From the NCBI GenBank assembly GCA_029263215.1, contig JAJCXY010000053.1, forward strand, positions 1-64,000: a stretch of 64,000 bases of DNA, in the 5' to 3' direction. This document shows positions 26,968 to 36,643 of the stretch, piece by piece (the stretch's first letter is position 1; every line of letters begins with the position of its first letter). The position numbers were made by a program, and so were the translations under genes. The notes under the pieces are model-generated. The model had not been told where the DNA came from and ran no database searches. It was given only the letters and a program-made list of their open reading frames with translations. This DNA comes from Acidimicrobiales bacterium (GTDB lineage Bacteria; Actinomycetota; Acidimicrobiia; Acidimicrobiales; Aldehydirespiratoraceae).

Positions 26968-28167
26968 ATGGGGTACCCCCGCCAACCGTCGATCTTTCTC
27001 TCCGAGGAACACGACGCGTTCCGAACCACGGTGGCGTCCTTCGTGCAACGTGAGATCCGGCCCCACGCCGACGAGTGGGAGGCAGCAGGCGAATGCTCTC
27101 GCGAGCTCTACCGCAAGGCGGGCGCCGCAGGGTTGCTGGGGTTGCGCTACTCCGAGGAGTTGGGCGGTAGCGGCCTCGACTTCATGGCCACCGCGGTCCT
27201 CGCCGAGGAGTTGGCCAAGAGCGACTCGATCGGCACCGCGGTTTCGCTCATGGCCCAGTCCGAATTTGCCCTCGCCATCCTGGCCGACGAAGCCAGCGAC
27301 GAGATCAAAGCTCGGTGGATGGCTCCCGCCATCGCCGGAGAACTGATCGGCGCGATCGGCGTATCGGAACCGGGCGCAGGGTCCGATGTGGCCGCCATCA
27401 CCACGCGGGCCGTTCGCGACGGAGGCGACTACGTCATCTCCGGACAGAAGACCTTCATCTCCAACGGCACCCGGGCCGACTTCATCACCCTCGCGGTACG
27501 CACCGGCGAGCCCGGCCCAAAGGGCATCTCGCTGGTGGTGTTCCCCACCGATACCCCCGGCTTCGAAGTGGGTCGACGACTCGACAAGCTCGGCGCCCGA
27601 GCATCAGACACGGGTGAGCTCTACTTCGACGAGTGCCGGGTGCCGGTAGCGAATCTCGTCGGCGAAGAAGGCCAGGGATTGCGCTACATCCTCTCCCACT
27701 TCGGTGGAGAACGGCTGGTGATCGCCTCGTTCGCGGTCGGCATCATGGAGCGCCTCATCGAACTCGGCCTCGACTATGCAGCCGAACGCCAGACGTTCGG
27801 CTCACCGATCCTCGGGTTCCAGACCTGGCGCCACCGGTTCGCGGAGATGGCCACGAGCTGCGAAGCCACCCGCCTGCTCGCCTACCAGGCCGCCCGCTTG
27901 CTCAGCGACCGGGATCCCGCCGGCGACCTCGCTGTCTCGATGGCCAAGCTGCGCGCGGCAGAGGCCGTCCAGTCGGTTGCCGCCGAGGTTCTCCAACTCC
28001 ATGGAGGCTTCGGTCAGATGGAGGAGTCGCCGATTCCCCGCTACTACCGCGACGTGGCCGGCTTCTCGATCGGAGCCGGCACATCGGAGATCATGCGCGA
28101 ACTCATCTCGCGCTCGCTCATATCAACCATCAACACCAACCCGACCAACAAGGAGACCGCCCGATGA
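26968..28167 (+). CDS. Acyl-CoA dehydrogenase
   Basis: AIGVSEPGAGSDVAAITTRAVRDGGDYVISGQKTFISNG, RQTFGSPILGFQTWRHRFAEM, QLHGGFGQMEESPIPRYYRDVAGFSIGAGTSEIMRELI. Confidence 0.9.
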   Translation: MGYPRQPSIFLSEEHDAFRTTVASFVQREIRPHADEWEAAGECSRELYRKAGAAGLLGLRYSEELGGSGLDFMATAVLAEELAKSDSIGTAVSLMAQSEFALAILADEASDEIKARWMAPAIAGELIGAIGVSEPGAGSDVAAITTRAVRDGGDYVISGQKTFISNGTRADFITLAVRTGEPGPKGISLVVFPTDTPGFEVGRRLDKLGARASDTGELYFDECRVPVANLVGEEGQGLRYILSHFGGERLVIASFAVGIMERLIELGLDYAAERQTFGSPILGFQTWRHRFAEMATSCEATRLLAYQAARLLSDRDPAGDLAVSMAKLRAAEAVQSVAAEVLQLHGGFGQMEESPIPRYYRDVAGFSIGAGTSEIMRELISRSLISTINTNPTNKETAR

Positions 28168-29021
28168 CTGCAGAACGGGTGGGCGCAATCGATGCCTGGA
28201 TGTCGATCATGTCGCCCGAGACCGCCGAACGATGGCCCGACTCGTTCTGGCACATCTTCAACAAGTACGGAGTGGCCGATCGTTTCCGCAAGGGATTCAC
28301 CCTCGATGAGATCATCGCCGAGATGGACGAGGGGGGAGTCGACATCGGAGTCGCGTCGTCGTTCAAGTTTCTCGACACCTGGGTGGTGAGCAACGACGAG
28401 AACGCGGCCTATGTGCGCCAAGCTCCCGATCGTTTCATCGGCGCCTTCACCGTCGACATCCGCGACCCCATGCCGGCCATCCGCGAGTTCCGCCGCTGTG
28501 TGGAAGAGCTCGACTACAAGGCCTTCCGGCTCGAACCCTTCCAATGCGGCGACGGCCGCACCACGGCACCTCCGCCCACCCACCGCATGTACTGGCCCTT
28601 CTACGTGGCCTGCTGCGAGTACGACATCCCCCTCTGCATCCAGGTGGGTCACACCGGTCCTCTGCTCCCCTCGGAATGCGGTCGGCCGATCTATCTCGAC
28701 GAGGTGGCGCTCACCTTCCCAGAGCTCAAGATCCTCGGCACCCATGTGGGCGATCCCTGGCAGGACGAGATGATCACGCTCGCGTGGAAGCACCCCAACG
28801 TGTATGTGGAGGCATCGGCCCGCCCGGCCCGCTACTGGTCCGACGAGGTCAAGAAGTTCTCGGGAGGGCGAGGCAAGGACAAGATGATCTGGGCCACCGA
28901 CTACCCCCTGTTGCCGTTCAAACAGACCGTCGACGATGTGTACGACTGCGGGTTCTCCGACGAGGCCAACCGCATGATCCTGCGCGACAACGCGGCCCGG
29001 GTGTTCAAGATCGATGTCTGA
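28164..29021 (+). CDS. Amidohydrolase_2 family protein (ACMSD-like TIM barrel)
   Basis: AIDAWMSIMSPETAERWP..., CIQVGHTGPLLPSECGRPIYLDEVALTFPELKILGTHVGDPWQDEMITLAWKHPNVYVEAS, MIWATDYPLLPFKQTV. Confidence 0.8.
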   Translation: MTAERVGAIDAWMSIMSPETAERWPDSFWHIFNKYGVADRFRKGFTLDEIIAEMDEGGVDIGVASSFKFLDTWVVSNDENAAYVRQAPDRFIGAFTVDIRDPMPAIREFRRCVEELDYKAFRLEPFQCGDGRTTAPPPTHRMYWPFYVACCEYDIPLCIQVGHTGPLLPSECGRPIYLDEVALTFPELKILGTHVGDPWQDEMITLAWKHPNVYVEASARPARYWSDEVKKFSGGRGKDKMIWATDYPLLPFKQTVDDVYDCGFSDEANRMILRDNAARVFKIDV

Positions 29022-29805
29022 GCTGCTCTCCCTCGAACGCGATGAGCGAGGCATCTACACCCTCACGTTTCGCCGTCCCGATGTGCGTAACGCCCTCAAC
29101 GACCAGTCGTTCACCCAGCTCATCGAAGCGTGCGCCGAAGTAGCTGCCGACCCTGCGGCTCGGGCCCTGGTGGTTACCGGAGAAGGGCTGGCCTTCTCCG
29201 CCGGCGGCGATTTCGACGCGTTGCAGGCCCTGCTCGACGGCGACCGGGAATTCGTCGAGGCCGGGCTCCGGAACGCCAACGCCGGTGTCATGGCGCTGGC
29301 AAGGCTCGAGATCCCCACTGTGGCCGCAGTCAACGGCGACGCGTTCGGCGGCGGTGCATCGGTGGCCCTCAGCACCGATTTCCGCATCATGAGCGACGGG
29401 GCCAGACTCGGATTCGTCTTCGCCAGGCTCGGACTCGCCGGAGCCGACACGGGCGCCACCTGGTGGCTCACCCGACTCCTCGGGCCGGTTCGGGCCATGG
29501 AGATCGTCACCCTCGGGGCTGTCTTCGGTGCCGAAGAAGCTCTCGCGGAGGGGCTGGTCATCGAGGTGGCCGCGGCGGATGAATTCGAGCGGGCGGTCGC
29601 TGCCTTCACCGGTCGCCTGGCTGCCCTCGCGCCGCTGGCTGCCCGGGGAAACAAGCGAGCCTTCCTCGGCATCGAGGATCGCACGATGGCTGAACAACTC
29701 GACCACGAGGCGGTGCTGCAGGCCAGCGCCATCGGGTCGACCGACTTCCGAGAGGGCCTGGCCGCCACCATGGAGAAGCGTGAACCGAAGTTCAAGGGGA
29801 ACTGA
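29014..29805 (+). CDS. Enoyl-CoA hydratase/isomerase family
   Basis: RPDVRNALNDQSFTQLIEA, VVTGEGLAFSAGGDFDALQ, AAVNGDAFGGGASVALSTDFRIMSDGARLGFVFARLGLAGADTGATWWLTRLLG. Confidence 0.85.
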   Translation: MSELLSLERDERGIYTLTFRRPDVRNALNDQSFTQLIEACAEVAADPAARALVVTGEGLAFSAGGDFDALQALLDGDREFVEAGLRNANAGVMALARLEIPTVAAVNGDAFGGGASVALSTDFRIMSDGARLGFVFARLGLAGADTGATWWLTRLLGPVRAMEIVTLGAVFGAEEALAEGLVIEVAAADEFERAVAAFTGRLAALAPLAARGNKRAFLGIEDRTMAEQLDHEAVLQASAIGSTDFREGLAATMEKREPKFKGN

Positions 29806-30956
29806 TGGACGTCTACCTGTCACCAGACCAACTCGCGATGCGGGCTGAGGTGAGGGCCTTTCTCGACGAGCACTACCCGCCGGAACGGATCCTCCAGATC
29901 GAGCGAGACGAGGAGTATCCCGACGACTTCTACCGGGAGTGCGCCGACCGGGGCTGGACCGGGTTGCCGGTGCCGGTCGAATACGGCGGCTCCGACGGCT
30001 CGGTGCTCGACCTGTGCGTGTTTGTGGAAGAGGTGGGCAAGACCTCGATCTCCATGGCCACTCTCTACATCACGGGCACCATTTTCGGCTCCCACGCCTT
30101 GCACATCTGCGGATCGAAGGCCCAGACCGACCGCTATCTCCCGGCCATCGTCTCAGGGGAGAAACGGTTCGCGCTCGCCATGTCCGAGCCGGGGGCAGGC
30201 TCCGACTTCGCGGCGATGACTACCACCGCCGAGAAGGTCGAGGGCGGGTGGCGGATCAGGGGCGCCAAGGGGCCGATATCGGGCGCTGAACGGGCCGAGG
30301 TCGTCATCACCGCGGCCCGCACCGCCACCTATCCGGGAGAGTCCCGGCAGAAGGGCATCTCCTTGTTCCTGGTCGACAACCCCACTCCGGGAGTGAGCTT
30401 CGAGCGTCGCGATTATCTGGCCATGAAGGCACTCATGGTCAACGACATCACCTACGACGACGTGTTCGTGGGTGACGACGCGGTGCTCGGCGAGATCGAC
30501 GACGGCTGGTTGAACCTGGCCCGACTCATGGACCCGGAGCGGTTGGCCAACGCCGCCCAGGCGATCGGCGTGGCCCAGGCTGCCATCGACGACGCCGTGG
30601 TGTACGCCCGCAACCGGGAGCAGTACGGCAAACCCATCGCCCGCTTCCAGGCGGTGTCGCATCCATTGGCCGAAGCCCAGGCCGAGGTCGCCGCCGCCCG
30701 CCTGCTGATCTACGCCGCGGCCCACAAGCGTGATGTAGAAGGGCCTTGCCCGATGGAGGCATCGATGGCGAAGATGCTGGCCAACAATGTGGCCGGCCGG
30801 GCCACGAGCGCCGCCATGCAGGTGGCCGGAGCGCGGGGCTGGGAGGCCGAGTCGCACTTCCTGCGGCGCAACCTCGAGGTGCGCGGTTGTGAACTCGGCG
30901 GCGGCACCAGCCAGATCCAACGCAACATCATCGCCCGACATATGGGGCTCCGATGA
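29805..30956 (+). CDS. Acyl-CoA dehydrogenase
   Basis: ALAMSEPGAGSDFAAMTTTAEKVEGGWRIRGAKGPISGAERAEVVITAART, REQYGKPIARFQAVSHPLAEA. Confidence 0.88.
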   Translation: MDVYLSPDQLAMRAEVRAFLDEHYPPERILQIERDEEYPDDFYRECADRGWTGLPVPVEYGGSDGSVLDLCVFVEEVGKTSISMATLYITGTIFGSHALHICGSKAQTDRYLPAIVSGEKRFALAMSEPGAGSDFAAMTTTAEKVEGGWRIRGAKGPISGAERAEVVITAARTATYPGESRQKGISLFLVDNPTPGVSFERRDYLAMKALMVNDITYDDVFVGDDAVLGEIDDGWLNLARLMDPERLANAAQAIGVAQAAIDDAVVYARNREQYGKPIARFQAVSHPLAEAQAEVAAARLLIYAAAHKRDVEGPCPMEASMAKMLANNVAGRATSAAMQVAGARGWEAESHFLRRNLEVRGCELGGGTSQIQRNIIARHMGLR

Positions 30957-31981
30957 AGGCCCTCGTCTACCAGGGACCCGGTGAGATCGAGCTCGCCGAC
31001 ATCGACGAGCCGATCCTGGCCGACGACGAGGTGCTCCTGCGGGTCGACGCAGCCGGGGTCTGTGGCACCGACCGCCACATCGTGGCCGGCGAACTCGGCG
31101 TGGCTCCGGGGGTCGTGCCCGGTCATGAGATAGCCGGCACCATCACCGAGGTCGGCTCAGCGGTGGAGGGCTGGAGTCCCGGCGACAAGGTGGCATCGTT
31201 CGGGCAGGTCTCGTGCGGGCTGTGTGCGCCGTGTCGGACCGGTCGACCCAACCGCTGCCGTCAGCCCGCGGTGCTGGGAATGGCTCGCCAGGGAGGCTTC
31301 GCCGAGCGGGTGGCCCTGCCCACGTCGTGCCTGATTTCTCTACCCGAGTCGATCTCCGATGCCGTCGGTGCGATCGCCTCCGATGCCATCGCGACCCCCT
31401 TCCATGCCCTCACCACCGTCGGACGTCTTCAGGTGGGAGAGACAGTGGTGGTGATCGGGGCCGGTGGCCTGGGGCTCCACGCCGTGCAGCTCGCGAAACT
31501 CAGCGGCGCGGCCAGTGTCGTCGCCGTCGACCCTGCTCCCGAGGCACGCGACGCCGCGCTCGCCGCAGGAGCCGATGCCGTGCTCGACCCAAGCGGGGAA
31601 CAGGAGCCCGATCGGGCCCTCCGCCGCCTCGCCCGTGGCGCCACCCTCGTGCTCGAATGTGTGGGGCGGGCCGAGACCGTAGAGCTCGGCCTGTCGGCCC
31701 TTGCTGCCGGCGGACGCCTGGTGGTGGTGGGCGTAGGCGGGGGACGCCCGAGACTGCCACCCCTCGCCATGTTCATAGGGTCGGAGCTGTCGGTGCTCGG
31801 ATCGTTCGGGTCGACCCCGGCCGAGATCGAAACCGTGTTGGGCCTCATCGCCGCGGGGCGCATCGACGTTTCGGCGTCGGTCCAACGCGAAGTCGAACTC
31901 AGCAGATCGGCTGCCATCTTCTCCGAACCGTTCGGCGCGGCCCGAACCGTCATCGTTCCCGACTCCAAGGACACCCCATGA
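30953..31981 (+). CDS. Zn-dependent alcohol dehydrogenase family
   Basis: GVCGTDRHIVAGELGVAPGVVPGHEIAGTI, CGLCAPCRTGRPNRCRQ, VIGAGGLGLHAVQLAKLSGAASVVAVDP. Confidence 0.85.
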   Translation: MKALVYQGPGEIELADIDEPILADDEVLLRVDAAGVCGTDRHIVAGELGVAPGVVPGHEIAGTITEVGSAVEGWSPGDKVASFGQVSCGLCAPCRTGRPNRCRQPAVLGMARQGGFAERVALPTSCLISLPESISDAVGAIASDAIATPFHALTTVGRLQVGETVVVIGAGGLGLHAVQLAKLSGAASVVAVDPAPEARDAALAAGADAVLDPSGEQEPDRALRRLARGATLVLECVGRAETVELGLSALAAGGRLVVVGVGGGRPRLPPLAMFIGSELSVLGSFGSTPAEIETVLGLIAAGRIDVSASVQREVELSRSAAIFSEPFGAARTVIVPDSKDTP

Positions 31982-32766
31982 CCGCCCCCAGTGACGACAT
32001 CCTCACCGACATCTCCGATGGGATCGGCACGGTGACGCTCAACCGACCCGACCGGCTCAACACCCTCACCAACGTCAACGTCGGCGAGCTCACCGATGCG
32101 CTCGACATGATGGGCGAATCCTCGGAAGTGAGGGTCGTGGTACTGGCGGGCAACGGGAAGACCTTCTGTGCCGGTGCGGATCAGGGCGAGATGATCGAGC
32201 GACCACCCCAGGAGTGGGAACCGATCGTGCGCAGCTATCTCGACCCGGTCCGGGCCATCGTCGGTATGGACAAGCCGGTCGTGGCCGCCCTACACGGAAA
32301 CACCGTCGGTGGCGGGTTTGGGCTCGCCCTGGCATCCGACTTTCGGATCGCGGCGGAAGGGATCCGTCTGGGAGCGCCGTTCACCAAGATCGGTCTGGCC
32401 GGCTGCGACATGTCGGCCGGTTGGTTCCTGCCCCGGATGGTCGGGCTCGGCACGGCCCAAGACCTCATGTTCTCGGGCCGGCTGGTGAAGGCCGACGAGG
32501 CGCTCAAGATCGGATTGGTGCACCGGGTGGTGGCCGCCGAAGATCACCCTGCGGAGGTGGCGGCCTTCGCGGCCAAGCTCGCAGCCGGCCCTCCGATCGC
32601 CCACGCCTGGACCAAGCGGGCCATCCACCGCTCGCTCGGAGTCGACATGAACGCCGAGTTCGAGTTCGAAATATTCGCCCAGGTGCAATGCATCCAGACC
32701 GACGACCACCGTGAAGGCGTGAAGGCCTTCCAGGAGAAGCGGCCGCCGGAGTTCCGAGGTGTCTGA
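31978..32766 (+). CDS. Enoyl-CoA hydratase/isomerase family
   Basis: LNRPDRLNTLTNVNVGELTDAL, AGNGKTFCAGADQGEMIER, AALHGNTVGGGFGLALASDFRIAAEGIRLGAPFTKIGLAG. Confidence 0.85.
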   Translation: MTAPSDDILTDISDGIGTVTLNRPDRLNTLTNVNVGELTDALDMMGESSEVRVVVLAGNGKTFCAGADQGEMIERPPQEWEPIVRSYLDPVRAIVGMDKPVVAALHGNTVGGGFGLALASDFRIAAEGIRLGAPFTKIGLAGCDMSAGWFLPRMVGLGTAQDLMFSGRLVKADEALKIGLVHRVVAAEDHPAEVAAFAAKLAAGPPIAHAWTKRAIHRSLGVDMNAEFEFEIFAQVQCIQTDDHREGVKAFQEKRPPEFRGV

Positions 32767-33916
32767 GCTGTCGGCCACCCAGGAAGAGTTCCGAGCTCAG
32801 GTGGCTCGGTTCGTGGAAGCCGAAATCTCGCCCCACGCCACGGCGTGGGACCGCGATGAATCCCAACACACCTATCCGATGCACCTGTTCAAGACGCTCG
32901 GCGATCTCGGCTGGCTCGGAGTCGGGTTCAGCGAATCGCTCGGCGGATCGGGTGGGGGACCGGTGGAGCGCTGTGTGATGTTCGAGGAACTCGCCCGAGG
33001 CTCGGCGGGCGCGGCCCTCGGAATCTATGTCCACACATCTCTGGCCGCGGCCGGGCTGGCCCGTGTCGCCGATCCTGAGCTGATCGAGCGATTCGTGCCC
33101 GGCCTTCTCGCCGGCGACATCACGGGTGCGTGGGCCTACGCCGAACCCGACTCCGGTGCCGATGTCACCCAGGTGAGGCTCGCTGCGAAACGCGACGGCG
33201 ACAACTTCGTGCTCAACGGTTCGAAGATGTACATCACCAACGCCACCTTCGCCGACCTGATCCTGGTGGTTGCCCGCACCTCCGAAGAGCCCGGCAAGCT
33301 GAGGGGCCTCTCGGTCTTCGCGATCGACGGCGACAGTGAGGGTCTCACCCGCACCAAGATGGCGAAGCTGGGTATGCGCCCGTCGGAGCTGGCCGAGCTC
33401 CACTTCGACGACTGCGTTGTCGGTGCCGACCGCCTCGTCGGCGAACTCGATGGCGGATTTCGCCAATGCCTCGCCGTTCTCTCCGAAGGCCGTGTGTTCG
33501 CCGGCGCACTGGCCCTCGGACTGGGGCGAGCTGCGCTCGACGCGGCCGTCGCCCATGTCGGCACGCGCGAGCAGTTCGGTGCTCCGCTGGCGGCGAAGCA
33601 GGCGGTGAGACTCACGATCGGCGAAATGACCGCCCGGCTGCGGGCGGTGCGCCACCTCGTGTACTCCGCGGCCGACAAACTCGATCGGGGCGAGGCCTAC
33701 GACACCGACGCGTCGATCGCCAAACTCGTCTCCTCGGAGACCGCCACCTGGGTGAGCGAGCGCTGCCTGCACCTCCACGGGGCCAACGGGTACATGCTTG
33801 ACAGTCCGGCCCAGCGCTTCTACCGCGACTGCAAGATCAACGAATGGGGAGAAGGGGCCAACGAGTTGCAGCGGGAAATGATCTTCGAGGCTGTCGCCCG
33901 GGGCTATCAGCCGTGA
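32759..33916 (+). CDS. Acyl-CoA dehydrogenase
   Basis: AWAYAEPDSGADVTQVRLAAKRDGDNFVLNGSKMYITNATFADLILVVART, HLHGANGYMLDSPAQRFYRDCKINEWGEGANELQREMI. Confidence 0.85.
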   Translation: MSELSATQEEFRAQVARFVEAEISPHATAWDRDESQHTYPMHLFKTLGDLGWLGVGFSESLGGSGGGPVERCVMFEELARGSAGAALGIYVHTSLAAAGLARVADPELIERFVPGLLAGDITGAWAYAEPDSGADVTQVRLAAKRDGDNFVLNGSKMYITNATFADLILVVARTSEEPGKLRGLSVFAIDGDSEGLTRTKMAKLGMRPSELAELHFDDCVVGADRLVGELDGGFRQCLAVLSEGRVFAGALALGLGRAALDAAVAHVGTREQFGAPLAAKQAVRLTIGEMTARLRAVRHLVYSAADKLDRGEAYDTDASIAKLVSSETATWVSERCLHLHGANGYMLDSPAQRFYRDCKINEWGEGANELQREMIFEAVARGYQP

Positions 33917-33932
33917 GCAACAGGAGATTCCA

Positions 33933-34334
33933 GTGAGTTCAACCGACCAGCCGAGCCCGGCGGAAATCGTCACCGCGTTCATCGCGGCGATCGAACGTAA
34001 GGACATCAGAGCGGCCACCGCCATGGTCACCGCCGACGTGTCCTACGAGAACATGCCTTTCGACGCCATCGTTGGCCCTGAGGCGATGGCCCACACGTTG
34101 GCGGGCTTCTTGGCCCCCGCCAGCGAGGTCGATTGGCGGATCCTCCGCCAGTTCGAGCAGGGCAACGTCGTGTTCAACGAGCGCCTCGATCGGTTCAAGA
34201 TCGGTGATGGCTGGCTCGAGTTGCCCCTCGCCGGCGTGTTCGAGATCACCGACGGCAAGATCAGTTTGTGGCGCGACTACTTCGACATGGCCACCTACAT
34301 GACCCAGATGAAGGAACTCACGGCCACCGACTAG
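33933..34334 (+). CDS. SnoaL/limonene-1,2-epoxide hydrolase-like (NTF2 fold) protein
   Basis: EIVTAFIAAIERKDIRAATAMVTADVSYENMPFDAIVGPEAM... LPLAGVFEITDGKISLWRDYFDMATY. Confidence 0.7.
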   Translation: MSSTDQPSPAEIVTAFIAAIERKDIRAATAMVTADVSYENMPFDAIVGPEAMAHTLAGFLAPASEVDWRILRQFEQGNVVFNERLDRFKIGDGWLELPLAGVFEITDGKISLWRDYFDMATYMTQMKELTATD

Positions 34335-34364
34335 TTTTCGCAGTGGCGACCCACCGGAGGTTTC

Positions 34365-34766
34365 ATGACTACCCGACAGCCGATCATCCCCGAAGGTGAG
34401 GAGGTGGCGTACGAGCGCTTCCATTTCGCCCCGGCGTTTCGAGTCGACAACACCGTCTATGTGTCGGGCATCATCGGCCGAGGCGACGACGGCCGGATCC
34501 CCGACACCGCAGCTGAAGAGTTCGCGGCCGCCTTTGCCCAGTTGGCAGCAACGCTGGAGGCCGCCGGGGCCACGGTCGCCGACATCGTCGAACTCACCTC
34601 GTTCCATGTCGACATGGCCGAGATCGTCGACTTCATCGCGGCCAAGGACGCGGTGATCACCGAGCCCTACCCCGCGTGGACCGCGGTGGGAACCACGGCC
34701 CTCGTCGAGAGAAGAGCGCGGGCCGAGGTGAAGGCCACGGCGGTCATCGGGAGCGATGATGCCTGA
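34365..34766 (+). CDS. RidA/YjgF family protein
   Basis: FRVDNTVYVSGIIGRGDDGRIPDTAAEEFAAAFAQLAATLEAAGATVADIVELTSFHVDM...YPAWTAVGTTALVERRARAEVKATA. Confidence 0.8.
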   Translation: MTTRQPIIPEGEEVAYERFHFAPAFRVDNTVYVSGIIGRGDDGRIPDTAAEEFAAAFAQLAATLEAAGATVADIVELTSFHVDMAEIVDFIAAKDAVITEPYPAWTAVGTTALVERRARAEVKATAVIGSDDA

Positions 34767-35082
34767 CGACGGGTCCTATGTCTGGTTCGACGACATTGCC
34801 GGAAGCATCGAGATCCCTGAGGAAGGAACCCTGTCGAAGGTCCTGTTCAGAGACGACCAATGCCGGGTGGTCCTCTTTGCGTTCGATCGTGACCAGGTGC
34901 TCACCGAACACACCGCTTCGGTGCCCGCGGTGGTCCAGGTGATCTCGGGGCGCATGGAGATCGGTCTCGACGGCGACACGCTCGAGGCGGGGCCGGGATC
35001 GTGGCTGCACATGCCCCCTCACATGCCTCATTCCGTCACCGCGCTCGAGCCCAGTGTGATGATCCTCTCCATGCTGCGCTGA
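34759..35082 (+). CDS. Cupin-domain protein
   Basis: LTEHTASVPAVVQVISGRMEIGLDGDTLEAGPGSWLHMPPHMPHSVTALEPSVMI. Confidence 0.75.
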   Translation: MPDDGSYVWFDDIAGSIEIPEEGTLSKVLFRDDQCRVVLFAFDRDQVLTEHTASVPAVVQVISGRMEIGLDGDTLEAGPGSWLHMPPHMPHSVTALEPSVMILSMLR

Positions 35083-35141
35083 CCCGCCGACCTCGAATCC
35101 CCGCTCCTGGGAGGGGTACGGTCGAGGGGCCGGAGGATCAC

Positions 35142-36557
35142 ATGTCCGAGATCGAATACGCCGATTGGATGAGCGAGACCGACGCGCTCATGTGGCACAT
35201 GGAGCGAGATCCGATCCTGCGATCAACGATCACCACGGTGTGGGTCCTCGACAAGATGCCCGACGAGGAACGCCTGAATGCCTCGCTCGACAAGGCGGTG
35301 GCCACGATTCCCCGCCTCAACCAGAGGGTGGTGGCCGACCCGGCCGGAATAGCACCTCCGAGATGGGAGGCCGACCCTCTCTTCGATCCCGACTACCACA
35401 TCCGGCGGGGACGACTGGGTGGTTCAGGCGACCTCAGGGATCTCTTCGATCACACAGCGCCGATCGCGGCCCAGGCTTTCGACAAGGATCGCCCCCTGTG
35501 GGAGTTTCACGTCCTCGATGCCATGGCCGAGGGCCGGGTCGGTGTGGTCATGAAGCTGCACCACGCGATCGGCGATGGGGTGGGGCTGGTCAACATGGCC
35601 GGCGCGCTTATGGATCTCGATCGTGAGCCCTCCGGCGATCCTGCTGATCACGACGCAGGCTCGACGCGGGAGGCGTCACCAGGCCGGCGATCCTCCGACG
35701 GCAGCCACATTAGCAAGGCGATCCAGCACCAGGCCGAGGCCGGGATCCGTCGCACCATCGGAGGTGCCGCCGCGCTCGGTCGTGGAGTGGTCGACTACGC
35801 CCGCGATCCGATCGGAACCTCCAAGGCGATGGCCGACACCGCCAGTTCCATCGCCCGGGCTCTTCGGCCGGTGAGCACCCCGATGAGTCCAATCATGGGT
35901 GAGCGCTCGATGTCGGCCCACTTCGACGCGTTCACCACCGAAATCGACCGACTCAAGGCGGCGGCGAAGGTCGCCGACGGCACGCTCAACGACGCCTATG
36001 TGGCCGCCATGTTGGGCGGGTTGGCCCGCTACCACCGCCACCACGACGCCATGGTCGACGAGTTGAGGATGACGATGCCGATCAATGTGCGGGCCGCGGG
36101 CGATCTCGGCGACGCAGCGGGCAACAGTTTCGCTCCCGCGCGGTTCCCGGTGCCCCTGGGAATCGACGACCCGGTGGTGAGGATGCGGGCTGTCGGAGTG
36201 CTGGTCAAAGAGCAGAGGGCCGAGCCCGCCTACGCCCGGGTCGGTCAGATCTCGACTGCCTTGTTCAGCCTCGGCCCCGCGGTGTTCACCCCTCTCACCG
36301 GTGCCATGCTCAAGGCCATCGACTTCGTCACGTCGAATGTGCCCGGGCCCCCGTGCCCGGTGTTTGTTTCGGGCGCCAGGATCGAGCGCCTCATCGGATT
36401 CGGCCCGCTCAGTGGTTCGGGCATGAACGCAACTCTCTACGGTTACGACGGCATTGCCGAGATCGGTATCGCCACAGACGCGGCAGCGGTGCCCGACCCC
36501 GATGTGTTGCTCGATTGTGTGCAGGCAGGACTCGAAGAGGTTTTGGCGGTTGCCTAG
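35142..36557 (+). CDS. WS/DGAT-type wax ester synthase/acyl-CoA:diacylglycerol acyltransferase family
   Basis: LMWHMERDPILRSTITTVWVLD, KLHHAIGDGVGLVNMAGALMDLD (HHxxxDG), TSNVPGPPCPVFVSGARIERLIGFGPLSG. Confidence 0.85.
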   Translation: MSEIEYADWMSETDALMWHMERDPILRSTITTVWVLDKMPDEERLNASLDKAVATIPRLNQRVVADPAGIAPPRWEADPLFDPDYHIRRGRLGGSGDLRDLFDHTAPIAAQAFDKDRPLWEFHVLDAMAEGRVGVVMKLHHAIGDGVGLVNMAGALMDLDREPSGDPADHDAGSTREASPGRRSSDGSHISKAIQHQAEAGIRRTIGGAAALGRGVVDYARDPIGTSKAMADTASSIARALRPVSTPMSPIMGERSMSAHFDAFTTEIDRLKAAAKVADGTLNDAYVAAMLGGLARYHRHHDAMVDELRMTMPINVRAAGDLGDAAGNSFAPARFPVPLGIDDPVVRMRAVGVLVKEQRAEPAYARVGQISTALFSLGPAVFTPLTGAMLKAIDFVTSNVPGPPCPVFVSGARIERLIGFGPLSGSGMNATLYGYDGIAEIGIATDAAAVPDPDVLLDCVQAGLEEVLAVA

Positions 36558-36643
36558 ACCGCCTCGAGGACTGGTCGCAGATTCGTGGCGACACGCCGCT
36601 GAGGCTTAACATCCCTGGCGCGACGCCGAAAGGGAACGCTGTG

